Of a stretch of 64,000 bases of DNA, positions 18,283 to 27,868 are shown in pieces. Source of the DNA: Psychrobacter sp. 28M-43. Its GTDB lineage: Bacteria > Pseudomonadota > Gammaproteobacteria > Pseudomonadales > Moraxellaceae. The notes beneath the pieces are model-generated. The model saw only the letters and a program-made list of their open reading frames with translations, was not told where the DNA came from and did no database searches. A program made the translations under genes and the position numbers. The DNA lies in NCBI RefSeq assembly GCF_014770435.1, contig NZ_CP061739.1:248001-312000 (forward strand), read 5' to 3'. Position 1 is the first letter of the stretch, and each line of letters opens with the position of its first letter.

Positions 18283-19164
18283 TCAATAAAAATCATCCCG
18301 ACCAGCATACTTCTTATTTAGTGCCTGCAATATCGCATAGGTCTCGCTATCCATATTACCCGTTGGCTGCTGCGCTCTGAAATGCAGCTGAAATGCATAG
18401 ACGACATCGCGACTGGCTTTGTCCCACGTATCAGTATCGTTGATTTGATAGCCATACTTGCGAAACGCTTGCTTGATTTCAGGTACCGTTGCCGACGCAA
18501 ATCCATTTTGATTCATAAAGAACTGCTTATCAAACTCATCATACCAAGCGCCAATACTGTAATCGAAATACAGTCGCTCCCACGGGAACTTTGCACCGGG
18601 GTCTATCTTGCGCGAGGGTGCCATATCGGAGTGACCGATGATATTCTTTGGTGAGATGTCATAGCGCGTGGCGATATCTTGCACCAGTTGTGCGACTTTT
18701 TTAATCTGCAACTCATCAAATGCCACATAGTGCTCATAAGGGTGATAGTCGAGCGTGCCATTTTTCAGCGCGTCTCGATATTCAGGCTTGATACCGCTAT
18801 TGACGATCTCGATACCGATAGAGGTATCGTTTAATATCGTCCGTCCTGCAAAGCCACCATCACCTGCATGCCATGCGCGCTCGCTCTCAGGCACTAAGTT
18901 ATAGATTTTATTGTCATCATTGTCTAATACTAGATAGTGCGCGCTCACATTGCCCGTGGTCAATGTCTTTATCGAGCGCTCATTATCCGAGACGGTATAG
19001 TGCAAGACGATGGTTTTAATGCGCTCGCTTTTGCCCGTGGCTTGGTAGCTATCGCTGTCGATGATATAACGCGGTGCTGTCGTTGATACGCAGCCCACGA
19101 GCAATAGCATAGAGGATGATATTAATACTGATGCCAATGCAATCGAGGAAATGTTTTTTGCCAT
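18283..19164 (-). CDS. amiD: Lipoprotein N-acetylmuramoyl-L-alanine amidase (AmiD-like)
   Basis: 293 residues. A lipoprotein signal peptide ends in LLVGC (lipid Cys 25), placing it in the outer membrane facing the periplasm. An Amidase_2 (PGRP-like) domain spans about 45-200, with zinc ligands His55 (IVLHYT), His178 (GHSDMAPSRK) and Asp188, and catalytic-type Glu119. A C-terminal peptidoglycan-binding domain (about 215-285, 'FRKYGYQINDTDTWDKASRDVVYAFQLHFR') follows. It would cut the amide bond between MurNAc and L-Ala in peptidoglycan or anhydro-muropeptides. Architecture and length match E. coli AmiD rather than cytosolic AmpD. A small charged protein follows in the same operon. Confidence 0.92.
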   Translation of the reverse strand: MAKNISSIALASVLISSSMLLLVGCVSTTAPRYIIDSDSYQATGKSERIKTIVLHYTVSDNERSIKTLTTGNVSAHYLVLDNDDNKIYNLVPESERAWHAGDGGFAGRTILNDTSIGIEIVNSGIKPEYRDALKNGTLDYHPYEHYVAFDELQIKKVAQLVQDIATRYDISPKNIIGHSDMAPSRKIDPGAKFPWERLYFDYSIGAWYDEFDKQFFMNQNGFASATVPEIKQAFRKYGYQINDTDTWDKASRDVVYAFQLHFRAQQPTGNMDSETYAILQALNKKYAGRDDFY

Positions 19165-19201
19165 GAAATGCTCTGTGTGGGAATAGTTGCGGTTATAGCT
19201 T

Positions 19202-19225
19202 CGTTTGCGTTTGCGTTTGCGTTTG
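19202..19225. repeat. CGTTTG hexamer repeated four times
   Basis: Four perfect tandem copies in the 5' region of the amidase gene. Copy number could vary by slippage, and since it lies in the presumed promoter or leader it might tune expression. Confidence 0.7.
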
Positions 19226-19271
19226 ATGCTATTGGTGTCTATCTCTCTCGACAGGTAAATGCTACTTGCCG

Positions 19272-20636
19272 TTAATTAATGTCAGGATTAACATTAGGAT
19301 TAACTGCGATTTTTTTATAACCAATTGCCCCAAGCAGAATAAAAAATCCTAGCAAGACATAAGCATTGAACGACAGCGCTGCTGGTGAAAATGGTAGTAG
19401 CAATAGCGATATAAAGACCACACTAATTAATACAGAGAGATAATTTAGCAGACCTGCCTGTTTCTTTTTTCGCTCATTGATGAGGTCGGCGGTCGTGACA
19501 TAAGCAAAGCCAACGGTTATACCCAAGGACGCCATTGTCACGATATCGAGTAGATAGTTTCTACCTAGCCAAGGAGAGAGTAGGCATACCAAGCATATCA
19601 ACATAACGGTTTTTTGCTTACTAAATTGGTTGTGTTTATCGGTAAATACGCTAGGCAATAATGACGTGTCGCCCATAGACTCTAAGAGCTTGACCGATGA
19701 CAATATAAAGCCATTGATACCGCTCATTATCGAGCCAATCATAGCGATCGAGAGTAGCCAAATGCCGATGCTACCAATCCGATTGTCTATGCCTTCACCT
19801 GTCGCCCAGTGGCTGTCTTTGATCGCTTGATAGTCAAAGCTCATGTTTAGCGCGGTAAAGTAGTTGATTAAAAAGTAAAACAATACACCGGCGATGAGTG
19901 AAATTAGGATAATACTTTTGGTCTTGGTTTTTGAATCGCTGATGGCTTTTGAAATCTGCGGTGTGGTCTCAAAACCGACATACGCCCACGGCATAACGGC
20001 CAAGATAGGTAACCATGCCAGACTGGTGATAGAACTGCTAGACATATCAGTTGGCAAAAACGTTTGGGTCGTTGGTGTCATCCAAAGCGATGCAAAAAAC
20101 AGCGCGGTGACTGATAGAATCATAAAGAGGGCGATATAGAGTTGGATTTTTGCGCCGACTCGTACGCCTTTTAGGTTGATATAACTGAACAAAACAATAG
20201 CCGCGCTGCATAAGAACACTTCACTGGCGTAGACTTCCCAACCAGCAATCGTATACAGATAGCCTAATTGTAAGCCGCTAGGTAACAGATAGCGCAGTAG
20301 CAAAGCAACGGCTGATATATTGAGCGCGATAATAGAAATATAGCCTATCGTGACGCCCCAACCATAAATATAGGCATGTTTGCGATTGATGTATTTTTCA
20401 ATCCAATAGATGCCGCCTGACTCGTTCTCTGGCGTTTGGGTCAGCAAATTAATATAGGCACGTGCAACCATATAGATGGCTAAAGTACCGATAATAATAG
20501 CGACAGAAGAGCCTAATAGCTGTGATTGCGGTAAAAACAAATCGCCTGGCATGACATAAGCACCCCAGCCGATAATCGCACCGACGCTAATCGCTATCGC
20601 TTGTAGGTAGCTGATACTTTCTGTCTTTTCACTCAT
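19272..20636 (-). CDS. APC-superfamily amino acid permease
   Basis: 454 residues with about 12 hydrophobic segments. It opens with 'SYLQAIAISVGAIIGWGAYVMPGDLFLP', the conserved TM1 signature of APC (amino acid-polyamine-organocation) transporters, followed by 'ESGGIYWIEKYINRKHAYIYGWG' between TM2 and TM3 and 'PWAYVGFETTPQISKAISDS' in the TM6 region. The start is set at the ATG with AAGGAG 6 bases upstream; a TTG seven codons earlier has none. The substrate is not deducible. YjeH-type exporters and glutamate or arginine carriers are relatives. No enzyme gene is adjacent to hint at the solute. Confidence 0.85.
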   Translation of the reverse strand: MSEKTESISYLQAIAISVGAIIGWGAYVMPGDLFLPQSQLLGSSVAIIIGTLAIYMVARAYINLLTQTPENESGGIYWIEKYINRKHAYIYGWGVTIGYISIIALNISAVALLLRYLLPSGLQLGYLYTIAGWEVYASEVFLCSAAIVLFSYINLKGVRVGAKIQLYIALFMILSVTALFFASLWMTPTTQTFLPTDMSSSSITSLAWLPILAVMPWAYVGFETTPQISKAISDSKTKTKSIILISLIAGVLFYFLINYFTALNMSFDYQAIKDSHWATGEGIDNRIGSIGIWLLSIAMIGSIMSGINGFILSSVKLLESMGDTSLLPSVFTDKHNQFSKQKTVMLICLVCLLSPWLGRNYLLDIVTMASLGITVGFAYVTTADLINERKKKQAGLLNYLSVLISVVFISLLLLPFSPAALSFNAYVLLGFFILLGAIGYKKIAVNPNVNPDIN

Positions 20637-20793
20637 GGAGTGCTCCTTCACGATCAAAGATGGAGAAGAAGAGAGTGTTTATTACGGAACTGACATAGAA
20701 CATGAAAAACCTTGTGACGCCATTACGCAGGGTAGTGGCTATCTTTTATAAATAGAAAAGTCATATTAAAGGTTTTTGTTGAGTGTTACCTTT

Positions 20794-21573
20794 TCAATCC
20801 TGTTGGATTTTTTTAGCCAGAACCTTTTTCCAACTGTCCTCTAGACAGTCAATCGCGAGCCAAGGTTCAATCACATTAGCATCAAACTTTTCTTTTGAGT
20901 TTGCCAGTTGCCATAACGTCTCTAATGTCGCAAACGGATAAGGGCGCTTAATCAAATTTACGGGTAAGTCAGCGTCTATAATGCCATCACGTACAACTTG
21001 GAAATACCAGCCAGAGATACCTTGCTTGCTGACCCATGCCGCGATATTTGGTACTTTGGTAAATTGGCCAATTTGGTCGTTGATTTTGTAGCAGGGGCGT
21101 CGCGGCTGGACGATACGTAACTGAACGCTAGCATCATCATTACTAGTGTCTTGACCGTTTTCAAAATGTCCACCATATTGAAAAATATCACCAATACAAA
21201 CCGTAGATTCGGTCATTTCAGGCAAACCATTAACGGCTTCAGTCGTAAGGTTTTCTCCTAGCGTACCGACGCGAACCTTTAAACCGAACTCTGCATTGAT
21301 TTTTTCATACGTCGCAGGCGCTAGTTGATGCACGGCCTTAAATGGGCCACCATGATGCTTACGGTCAGCCTGTTCATCAGTGGTTAAGCCCATAAAGTTG
21401 ACGGCAACAGGAGATTTGATAGGTGCTTTATCAATGGCGCTCATTTCTTCACGAGCAAATGGCATAGACTTACCAGCGCGAACACAAGTGAGGGTAGCGA
21501 TATGTAGGGGCAAGTCTTGGTTAAAGTCTGTTAAGGTTTGCTCAGGTGATGACGTGTTCGATTCTGCGCTCAT
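20794..21573 (-). CDS. MOSC domain protein (YiiM-like)
   Basis: 259 residues. The MOSC core carries 'GLTTDEQADRKHHGGPFKAVHQ', 'RVGTLGENLTTEAVNG', and the conserved cysteine in 'VQPRRPCYKINDQIG'. The C-terminal 3-helix extension ('RDGIIDADLPVNLIKRPYPFATLETLWQL') is typical of YiiM. MOSC proteins bind the molybdenum cofactor sulfur or act in N-hydroxylated compound reduction; E. coli YiiM reduces 6-hydroxylaminopurine. Here it is longer than YiiM (224) because of a short N-terminal extension and an insertion around residues 140-150. The gene is single. The exact substrate is unproven. Confidence 0.85.
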   Translation of the reverse strand: MSAESNTSSPEQTLTDFNQDLPLHIATLTCVRAGKSMPFAREEMSAIDKAPIKSPVAVNFMGLTTDEQADRKHHGGPFKAVHQLAPATYEKINAEFGLKVRVGTLGENLTTEAVNGLPEMTESTVCIGDIFQYGGHFENGQDTSNDDASVQLRIVQPRRPCYKINDQIGQFTKVPNIAAWVSKQGISGWYFQVVRDGIIDADLPVNLIKRPYPFATLETLWQLANSKEKFDANVIEPWLAIDCLEDSWKKVLAKKIQQD

Positions 21574-21726
21574 ATGGTTTCCTAATAAGTAGAATGAATA
21601 GGCGAAGGCGGCTTAACTTTGGCGGTTTAATTTTAGCGGCTAATAAATACTAATATGAAATGAGCTTATCTGTACTCAATGATATGTATCTGATTATACT
21701 GGTTCATCACCATAAAATTTACATAA

Positions 21727-21758
21727 AAAAAGACCAGAATAAGTATTCTGGTCTTTTT
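21727..21758 (-). terminator. Terminator of the nadD-rsfS operon
   Basis: Perfect 14-bp inverted repeat AAAAAGACCAGAAT / ATTCTGGTCTTTTT with a 4-base loop, 46 bases past the rsfS stop. It is symmetrical enough to work both ways. Confidence 0.9.
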
Positions 21759-21803
21759 GGTGGAGCGTTTCTTAATTTTGAACGAATATCGTCACTGACA
21801 AGC

Positions 21804-22217
21804 TTATTTGTTTTTGTTACGACGGCCCGCAGTTTTCTTTTCGCGAGGCGTAGCAACTAGCTCAGCCAACTGCTCAGGTGATGACCATAGGCCTTCTAGG
21901 TCATAAAACTCACGTGCTTGCGGCGTCATCATGTGGACGACAACTGCGCCCAAATCGATCAACGTCCAATCAGAGTCGATGCCGCCTTCACGACCAAGTG
22001 GCATAAAACCAGCTTGCTTAGCTTCAGCGCCGACGCTATCAGCCATCGCACGTACATGACGCTTTGAGGTACCATCAGCGATGATGATGCGCTCTGTTAC
22101 GTCAGTCAACTCTTCTACATTCATTACAGTGATGTTCTTTGCTTTCATATCATCTAGAGCGCTTTGTACTAGGGTCAAGCATTCTGTTAGGCGTTCTGCA
22201 GTCATGGTGTTGGTCAT
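21804..22217 (-). CDS. rsfS: Ribosome silencing factor RsfS (YbeB/Iojap)
   Basis: 137 residues from the chosen ATG. It binds ribosomal protein uL14 and blocks subunit joining when nutrients are scarce. The family core is clear: 'IIADGTSKRHVRAMADSVGAEAKQAG', 'GREGGIDSDWTLIDLGAVVVHMMTPQAREFYDLEGLW'. The frame is open for 25 more codons upstream, but those residues (RIRQIDVLPLYFTYLRFK) are not family-like. The tail RREKKTAGRRNKNK-type basic end is variable in the family. Downstream of nadD by 131 bases; nadD-rsfS pairing is widespread. Confidence 0.94.
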   Translation of the reverse strand: MTNTMTAERLTECLTLVQSALDDMKAKNITVMNVEELTDVTERIIIADGTSKRHVRAMADSVGAEAKQAGFMPLGREGGIDSDWTLIDLGAVVVHMMTPQAREFYDLEGLWSSPEQLAELVATPREKKTAGRRNKNK

Positions 22218-22348
22218 AAATTTTAATCTCTTGAATCGTAAATATGTAAAATAAAGGGGTAAAACGTCAATTTGTCTTATCCGACTGATCATATGTTGTC
22301 AGTCACGCATAGAGACAGGATAGGAAAAATGACATAGATAAGGCGATT

Positions 22349-23311
22349 TTAACGGAATTGAGCAGCAGAATATAGCTGATGGGCGATAATATATTGATAA
22401 ACAGCAGGATTTAGCCATTTAGCTAATGGATTAGATTCAGTATTGCTAATGATATCATTTATTGATGCTATAGATGCGATTTGCCGTTGAGCGACTGGCA
22501 TTTTATTTGTTTGATCGTCTAGTTTCTGTAGTTGTTCACGTATTTGTGTGCTTGATACTGCAGTAATGGGCCGAGGATCTATATAAATGCGTCCTTGAAT
22601 GGCGTTTTTCAAGTCAGTGTTATTTGGGTCAGGGCTAGTCGGATCAGTGTTATTTGAGTTTAAGCTATTTGTCGAGTGATGAATAGGTGGAGTTAATAGC
22701 TCTATAGGTGAGTCTGTTATATGGGGCTGCAATGACAACGGCAATTGCGATTGTAGAGTAGCAATATCTTGTACGGTCGCTGTATGGTTTTCAGAAGATA
22801 TAATACTATCAGAAAATTTTCGGCTAATGCCATCGCTCACATCGGTACTGCTCTGACGATTAAATACCCATAAATTGACATAGTCAGTGAGACGCAATCC
22901 ATCTTTCCATTTGTCCAAACTATGTGCGCTGTCCATACCCATGATAAATAACAAACTGTCATTAGGATACCGCTGTCTTAATGTACGTACGCTGTCGATC
23001 GTATAGACAGGCGGCGCTTGCCACAGCTCCAGCTCATTAATCTGTATCAGCGTATTTTCCGTCGCTAGTTTTAACATCGCTAAACGATGGTTAGGGTCTG
23101 TACTTTGGGTCTTAAATGGCGAGCGTGCATTAGGTAATAAGGACACATGCAGTGTGCGCTGTAGCTGCTTGGCGATTGGTAGTAGGTGCTGATAGACCGA
23201 CATTGCTACTTCTAAATGTCCATTATGTACGGGATCGAACGAGCCACCAAGATAGGCACGAATGGCAGGTGCAGGTGTTTTCTCTTGAGGGCTGTTGCTC
23301 GTATTTGGCAT
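22349..23311 (-). CDS. nadD: Nicotinate-nucleotide adenylyltransferase with a long insertion
   Basis: Adenylates nicotinate mononucleotide in NAD synthesis. The nucleotidyltransferase signature GGSFDPVHNGH is at 22-32, followed by FIMGMDSAHSLDKWKD and the C-terminal SSTQIREQL (the ISxTxIR motif). At 320 residues it is about 100 longer than typical NadD (about 210-220). The excess lies mainly between about residues 150 and 245, a Ser/Thr/Asn/Pro-rich segment (HHSTNSLNSNNTDPTSPDPN) built partly from short nucleotide repeats. The insertion sits between the catalytic core and the ISxTxIR helix. The frame is intact, so it is a tolerated loop rather than a pseudogene. Confidence 0.92.
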   Translation of the reverse strand: MPNTSNSPQEKTPAPAIRAYLGGSFDPVHNGHLEVAMSVYQHLLPIAKQLQRTLHVSLLPNARSPFKTQSTDPNHRLAMLKLATENTLIQINELELWQAPPVYTIDSVRTLRQRYPNDSLLFIMGMDSAHSLDKWKDGLRLTDYVNLWVFNRQSSTDVSDGISRKFSDSIISSENHTATVQDIATLQSQLPLSLQPHITDSPIELLTPPIHHSTNSLNSNNTDPTSPDPNNTDLKNAIQGRIYIDPRPITAVSSTQIREQLQKLDDQTNKMPVAQRQIASIASINDIISNTESNPLAKWLNPAVYQYIIAHQLYSAAQFR

Positions 23312-23469
23312 AAATAAATGTATAAAAGGAGATAGGGCGTACGTAAACTTTCATGCACCTTACTCTTTTACCAGCTGACCTTTTAGATTAAATGATTTGA
23401 TGATAGCGCTATTGTAGAGGGCAGACGAGCATCTGTCACCACTGTCTGTCACAGAGCACCAATAAAAAA

Positions 23470-23496
23470 CCGACCATCATAATGATAGTCGGCTTT
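23470..23496 (-). terminator. Inverted repeat at the end of the ackA-pta operon
   Basis: CCGAC-C-ATCAT / ATGAT-A-GTCGG with an A-run before and CTTTA after, 34 bases from the pta stop. The A-run is on the correct side (U-tract on minus) for ackA-pta. Confidence 0.75.
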
Positions 23497-23529
23497 ATAT
23501 AGGGCTTTAACGGTTGAGTCTTACAGCGA

Positions 23530-25677
23530 TTAAATCAAATCGCTATACGCTTGGATAGCGGTTAACGCGATGGTATAAACGATATCGTCGACCAAGGCAC
23601 CACGTGATAAATCATTCACGGGTTTATTCAAGCCCTGTAGCATAGGGCCAACACTGACGACGTTGGCACTACGCTGTACTGCTTTATAGGTGGTGTTACC
23701 AGTGTTGAGGTCAGGGAAGATAAAGACGTTGGCTTGTCCAGCGACAGGTGAGTCAGGTGCTTTTTGCTTACCGACGCTCATGACAGACGCCGCATCATAC
23801 TGTAGTGGGCCGTCGACTTTGAGGTCTGGTGCGCGCTCGCGAACGATTTGGGTCGCACGGGCGACTTTTTCGACATCCGCGCCTGCGCCTGATGAGCCAG
23901 TAGAGTAGCTGATCATCGCAACTTTTGGATCGATACCAAAGGCAGCAGCAGACTGTGCTGATTGAATGGCAATCTCTGCAAGCTCTTCAGCGTTAGGGTC
24001 TGGGTTGATCGCACAATCACCATAGACGACCACTTGCTCAGGCAGTAGCATAAAGAACACTGATGACACGAGCGAATATTGCGGCGCGGTCTTAATCAAC
24101 TGGAATGCTGGGCGTACTGTATTGGCAGTGGTATGAATCGCACCTGAGACCAGACCGTCGACTTCGTCTAGTTGGAGCATGATAGTACCTAGATAGACCG
24201 TGTCTTTTAGGTATTCAGCAGCGACTTCCGCAGTGGTTTTGCCTTTACGACGATCTACGACAGCAGCGATATATTTGCTCATATCTAGATTGTCAGGATC
24301 GATGATCTCTAACCCTTCAGGTAGCGTTAGATCACGGTTTTTGGCTACTTGCTCAACGTCACTGCGTTTAGCAAGTAATACGCAATTGGCGATACCACGA
24401 CTTTGACAGATACAGGCAGCTTCGACCGTACGTGGTTCCGCGCCTTCTGGCAGCACAATACGTTTTTTGGCGTGTTGTGATTTTTTGACTAATTGATGGC
24501 GAAACGCTGATGGTGACAGACGCGGCTCATGATTGCGGCTGAAGTATTCTTTAATCCAGCTCAGATCCAAATGCGCTGCCACATAACGAGCGACTTCATC
24601 AGCACGTTCTGTATCATCACTTGGAATCTCAGAACTCATATGCATCAAGCTCTGTACTGTCTCGTAGCTGTCGCTTTCGACACTCATGACAGGGATGCCA
24701 GTTTTGAGCGCTGATTGCCAAAGCTCAGCAACTGTATCGCTTGGGGTGATACCACCTGTCAACACCAGACCTGCCAATGGAATTCCATTGATACAGGCCA
24801 ATCCAGCAGCCAATAGTAAGTCATCACGGTCGCCGGGCACGACCATTAACGTACCACGCTTAAAGACTTCATTGACGCGCGCCACTGAACGAGCGGTTAG
24901 GCTGATACGATTGATACGTCGTGTCTTTGCTTCGCCAACATTTAGCCAAGTTGCATCGAGCTCTGTTGCGATATCCCATGTGCGCGGCACAGACAACGAG
25001 TCACTAAAAGGGACAACACCGATAAGGCGGAACACTTCGGTATTGAACGAAGGCGATAAGCGTTGAACCTCTTGCAGGAAGTTTGGATCTAAGCTGACAA
25101 CGGCCTCACCCGGTGCGACAGGTTGATTGTCAAAGGTGTTCGGCACGTCTTGTACACGCATCAATATCACACCGAGCGTTCGTGAATCGATGACACCGCC
25201 AAACTCACGAGCATGGACATCCAGTTTGTCTGCTAAATAAGCAGGCTTACTGATGTCAGCGGTACTGACAAATATAATCTTGGCGTCGAGCGCATGGGCA
25301 AGTGCACGGTTGATTTGTGAAGCATAAGAGGTCTCAGTAGTTGGCACCAGACCTTCACAGATAATCACGTCATGACCATCATCGATCGTATGAAAATTGG
25401 CAATCACTTCTTCCATCAAGTCATCAAGATTGTCATCACCTAGCATGCGCTCGACGTGTTGACGGCTGATAGAATCAGGCGGATTTAAGCCAAATGCGTG
25501 CATGGTCAATGCGCTTGAGCTGTCTAAGCTGTGTTGTTTGTCTAGCGTATCATCTTGCAAAAACGGCTTCATAAAGCCCGCTTTGATACCGTTATAATCA
25601 AAGGCACGGATTAGCCCTAGCGCGGCTGATGTTACACCGATACCGCGACTAATGGGAACAAGTAAAATGGTTTGCAT
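23530..25677 (-). CDS. pta: Phosphate acetyltransferase (long form)
   Basis: 715 residues, the long Pta type. The N-terminal P-loop-like domain (ILLVPISRGIGVTSAALGLIRAFDYNG) and central DRTGG domain are regulatory in relatives. The C-terminal PTA_PTB domain from about 385 carries 'KKRIVLPEGAEPRTVEAA', 'YGDCAINPDPNAEELAEIA' and 'MISYSTGSSGAGADVEKV', the active-site region. It interconverts acetyl-CoA and acetyl phosphate. It follows ackA by 153 bases on the same strand, so ackA-pta is an operon as in E. coli. RBS AGGACAC precedes the ATG. Confidence 0.97.
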   Translation of the reverse strand: MQTILLVPISRGIGVTSAALGLIRAFDYNGIKAGFMKPFLQDDTLDKQHSLDSSSALTMHAFGLNPPDSISRQHVERMLGDDNLDDLMEEVIANFHTIDDGHDVIICEGLVPTTETSYASQINRALAHALDAKIIFVSTADISKPAYLADKLDVHAREFGGVIDSRTLGVILMRVQDVPNTFDNQPVAPGEAVVSLDPNFLQEVQRLSPSFNTEVFRLIGVVPFSDSLSVPRTWDIATELDATWLNVGEAKTRRINRISLTARSVARVNEVFKRGTLMVVPGDRDDLLLAAGLACINGIPLAGLVLTGGITPSDTVAELWQSALKTGIPVMSVESDSYETVQSLMHMSSEIPSDDTERADEVARYVAAHLDLSWIKEYFSRNHEPRLSPSAFRHQLVKKSQHAKKRIVLPEGAEPRTVEAACICQSRGIANCVLLAKRSDVEQVAKNRDLTLPEGLEIIDPDNLDMSKYIAAVVDRRKGKTTAEVAAEYLKDTVYLGTIMLQLDEVDGLVSGAIHTTANTVRPAFQLIKTAPQYSLVSSVFFMLLPEQVVVYGDCAINPDPNAEELAEIAIQSAQSAAAFGIDPKVAMISYSTGSSGAGADVEKVARATQIVRERAPDLKVDGPLQYDAASVMSVGKQKAPDSPVAGQANVFIFPDLNTGNTTYKAVQRSANVVSVGPMLQGLNKPVNDLSRGALVDDIVYTIALTAIQAYSDLI

Positions 25678-25830
25678 AATGTGTCCTACAATTTATTTTA
25701 TTTTAGACGTCGAGTCATTTTGAGCAGCATGAGAAATGCAGTATAAAAACACCAAGCGCTTTATCTTATTTGTTCTCAGCTTTTTATAAGCGTCTAGAAC
25801 GATAAGCGCTAGGCATTATAATCAATAGGC

Positions 25831-27063
25831 TTATACTAATTTCAATGCTTGACGAGTCTCTTGAGCGATGCGGTATTCTTCATCTGTTGGTATAACCCAC
25901 AGCTCGACACTGCTACCTTCTGCTTGGAAGCTGCCTTCTTGGCCACCGTACAATCCAGCGTTCTTTTCAGCGTCCATTTTGATACCGAAATGACGCATGA
26001 CGGCTAAAATACTTGCGCGCGTCGTGACAGAGTTTTCGCCGATACCACCTGTGAATACAATGCCAGTGAATTCAGGCAGTGCACAGCTTAAGCTGGCGAG
26101 GTATTTACCAGCGCGGTAGCAGAACATCTCGATGGCGAGCTGTGCATCTTTATGGCCTTCGCTCGCGGCTTGCTCAATAGTACGCAAATCATTTGATAGA
26201 CCAGAGATACCAAGCAGACCGCTTTCGCTATTTAGCATCTTATCCGTTTCTTCCAAACTAATACCGAGCTGACGTTTCAGATGCATATGTAAGCTTGGGT
26301 CGACATCGCCGCTACGTGTACCCATCATCAGTCCCTCAAGCGGGGTCAGACCCATGCTGGTATCGAGACTTTTGCCATCATATACGGCAGTTGCTGAGCA
26401 ACCATTGCCTAGATGCGCAGTAATCCAGCCATGAGGACCTTTTGCTTCAGTAACCTGGCTAGCACGTTCTGAGACGTAGGCATGAGACGTACCATGGAAG
26501 CCATAACGACGGATTTTGTGCTCTTCGTATAGATATTTTGGCAACGCATAGCGGAAGGCGACGGGTGGCATAGTTTGGTGAAAGGCGGTATCAAATACCA
26601 CAACTTGTGGGATATCAGGATAAATAGCTTGAACCGCTTCAATACCCAAAGCATTTGCAGGGTTATGTAGTGGAGCTAGTATCTTTAAGCGTTTTACTTC
26701 TTCTAGCGCATGCTGATCAACGCGAACCGCTTCAGAGTACTCACGGCCGCCATGTACCACGCGGTGCCCGACTGCGATGAAATGATATTGCTCTAGTAGC
26801 TCTAGAATTTTTTGTAAGGCGAGTTTGTGACTACCACCAGGAATAGAGATCTCTAACTTATCGCCATTTAGCGTGGTGTGTTTGATACGGGCTGTATCGA
26901 GACCTAAGTTTTCGGCAAGACCGGTGATACGAGTAGAGTTGTCATCGCTGATCAACGCGTATTTGATAGAAGACGAACCGCAGTTGAGGACTAAAGTGGG
27001 GCTGGTTAGGGTTGATGTTTCACTGTTCTTATCATCAAAAGTGGTACTTAGGTTGGCGCTCAT
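25831..27063 (-). CDS. ackA: Acetate kinase
   Basis: 410 residues of the ASKHA fold. It converts acetate + ATP to acetyl phosphate + ADP. Hallmarks are 'LVLNCGSSSIKYALI' at the start, 'AVGHRVVHGGREYSEAV', 'VFDTAFHQTMPPVAFRYALP', 'YGFHGTSHAYVSERA' (catalytic His), 'HLGNGCSATAVYDGKSLDTSMGLTPLEGLMMGTRSGDVDP' and 'IVFTGGIGENS'. AAGGATAG precedes the ATG. The N-terminus has about 20 extra polar residues. First gene of the ackA-pta operon. Confidence 0.97.
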   Translation of the reverse strand: MSANLSTTFDDKNSETSTLTSPTLVLNCGSSSIKYALISDDNSTRITGLAENLGLDTARIKHTTLNGDKLEISIPGGSHKLALQKILELLEQYHFIAVGHRVVHGGREYSEAVRVDQHALEEVKRLKILAPLHNPANALGIEAVQAIYPDIPQVVVFDTAFHQTMPPVAFRYALPKYLYEEHKIRRYGFHGTSHAYVSERASQVTEAKGPHGWITAHLGNGCSATAVYDGKSLDTSMGLTPLEGLMMGTRSGDVDPSLHMHLKRQLGISLEETDKMLNSESGLLGISGLSNDLRTIEQAASEGHKDAQLAIEMFCYRAGKYLASLSCALPEFTGIVFTGGIGENSVTTRASILAVMRHFGIKMDAEKNAGLYGGQEGSFQAEGSSVELWVIPTDEEYRIAQETRQALKLV

Positions 27064-27868
27064 ACTCTATCCTTAGATTGGTTTTTATAAAGGGCAAATC
27101 AATTATATCGTTCGTTCGATACAAAAAAGACGTCTATTGCCACGTCCTGTTTTATTATCATCAAATGCTACATCGCTGATATCTCAACTGCTGTAGTAAA
27201 GTTCACTGAGACATGATGTCATTATTATATGGAATTGATGAAGTTGATAACCGTCGAGTAAATAAAAATCAGCCATATCTATGCTGATCATATCAAGCAA
27301 GCATATTGGCGATTTTGTTTATACTTGGGCTACTATTTCTGACAGTCCTATGCATCCATGCTTATGAGGTAATGCGTATGCATCTCAGGCTAGCATCCTA
27401 TTGCCGCCGCAAACTGGGAATATAATGTAACACATTTTTGTTTCTACACCACGACAGGGGCAAGGTTTAAAATGTGTGATTAATAAATGGCTAAATACGG
27501 AATAAATCAATTATATTCAGTGAGTTGTAGAAATATAAGTGGATAACTTGTATGGGCTACATAGCAGAACTATGACTCACGAAATTGTAAGAAATATTGT
27601 CGAGCCACCCATATGTCATACATTCATATCTAAGCTCGCAGACGATATTACTATAAAAATTCGACTAATGTTTTAGAAAATATCCAACATCACGCAAATT
27701 TATTCACCAATCATATTCAGTATCCGTACAGCTTTATGTAATAATGCTATGATTAAAATGGTCATAACGACAGTGCTTTCGCTGTTGGTTTTGCTGTCCA
27801 TTTGTTTTTTATTTATCACGATTTACTATCGCCATTATGCCGTCGTAAGCTCACAGGTTATCTATTAT
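27064..27868. other. Long divergent spacer between ackA and lptM
   Basis: About 800 AT-rich bases, the largest gene-free stretch of the window. No tRNA, no strong hairpin with a U-tract and no convincing ORF were seen apart from an in-frame hydrophobic extension of lptM (27749-27868). A TATAAT lies at about 27420 in GGGAATATAATG, but no proper -35 matches. The E. coli neighbour cyaY is absent here. Confidence 0.5.

Noticed and set aside
19202..19225. Hexamer repeat as a CRISPR or integron feature
   Set aside because: Four uninterrupted CGTTTG copies without spacers; simple tandem repeat.
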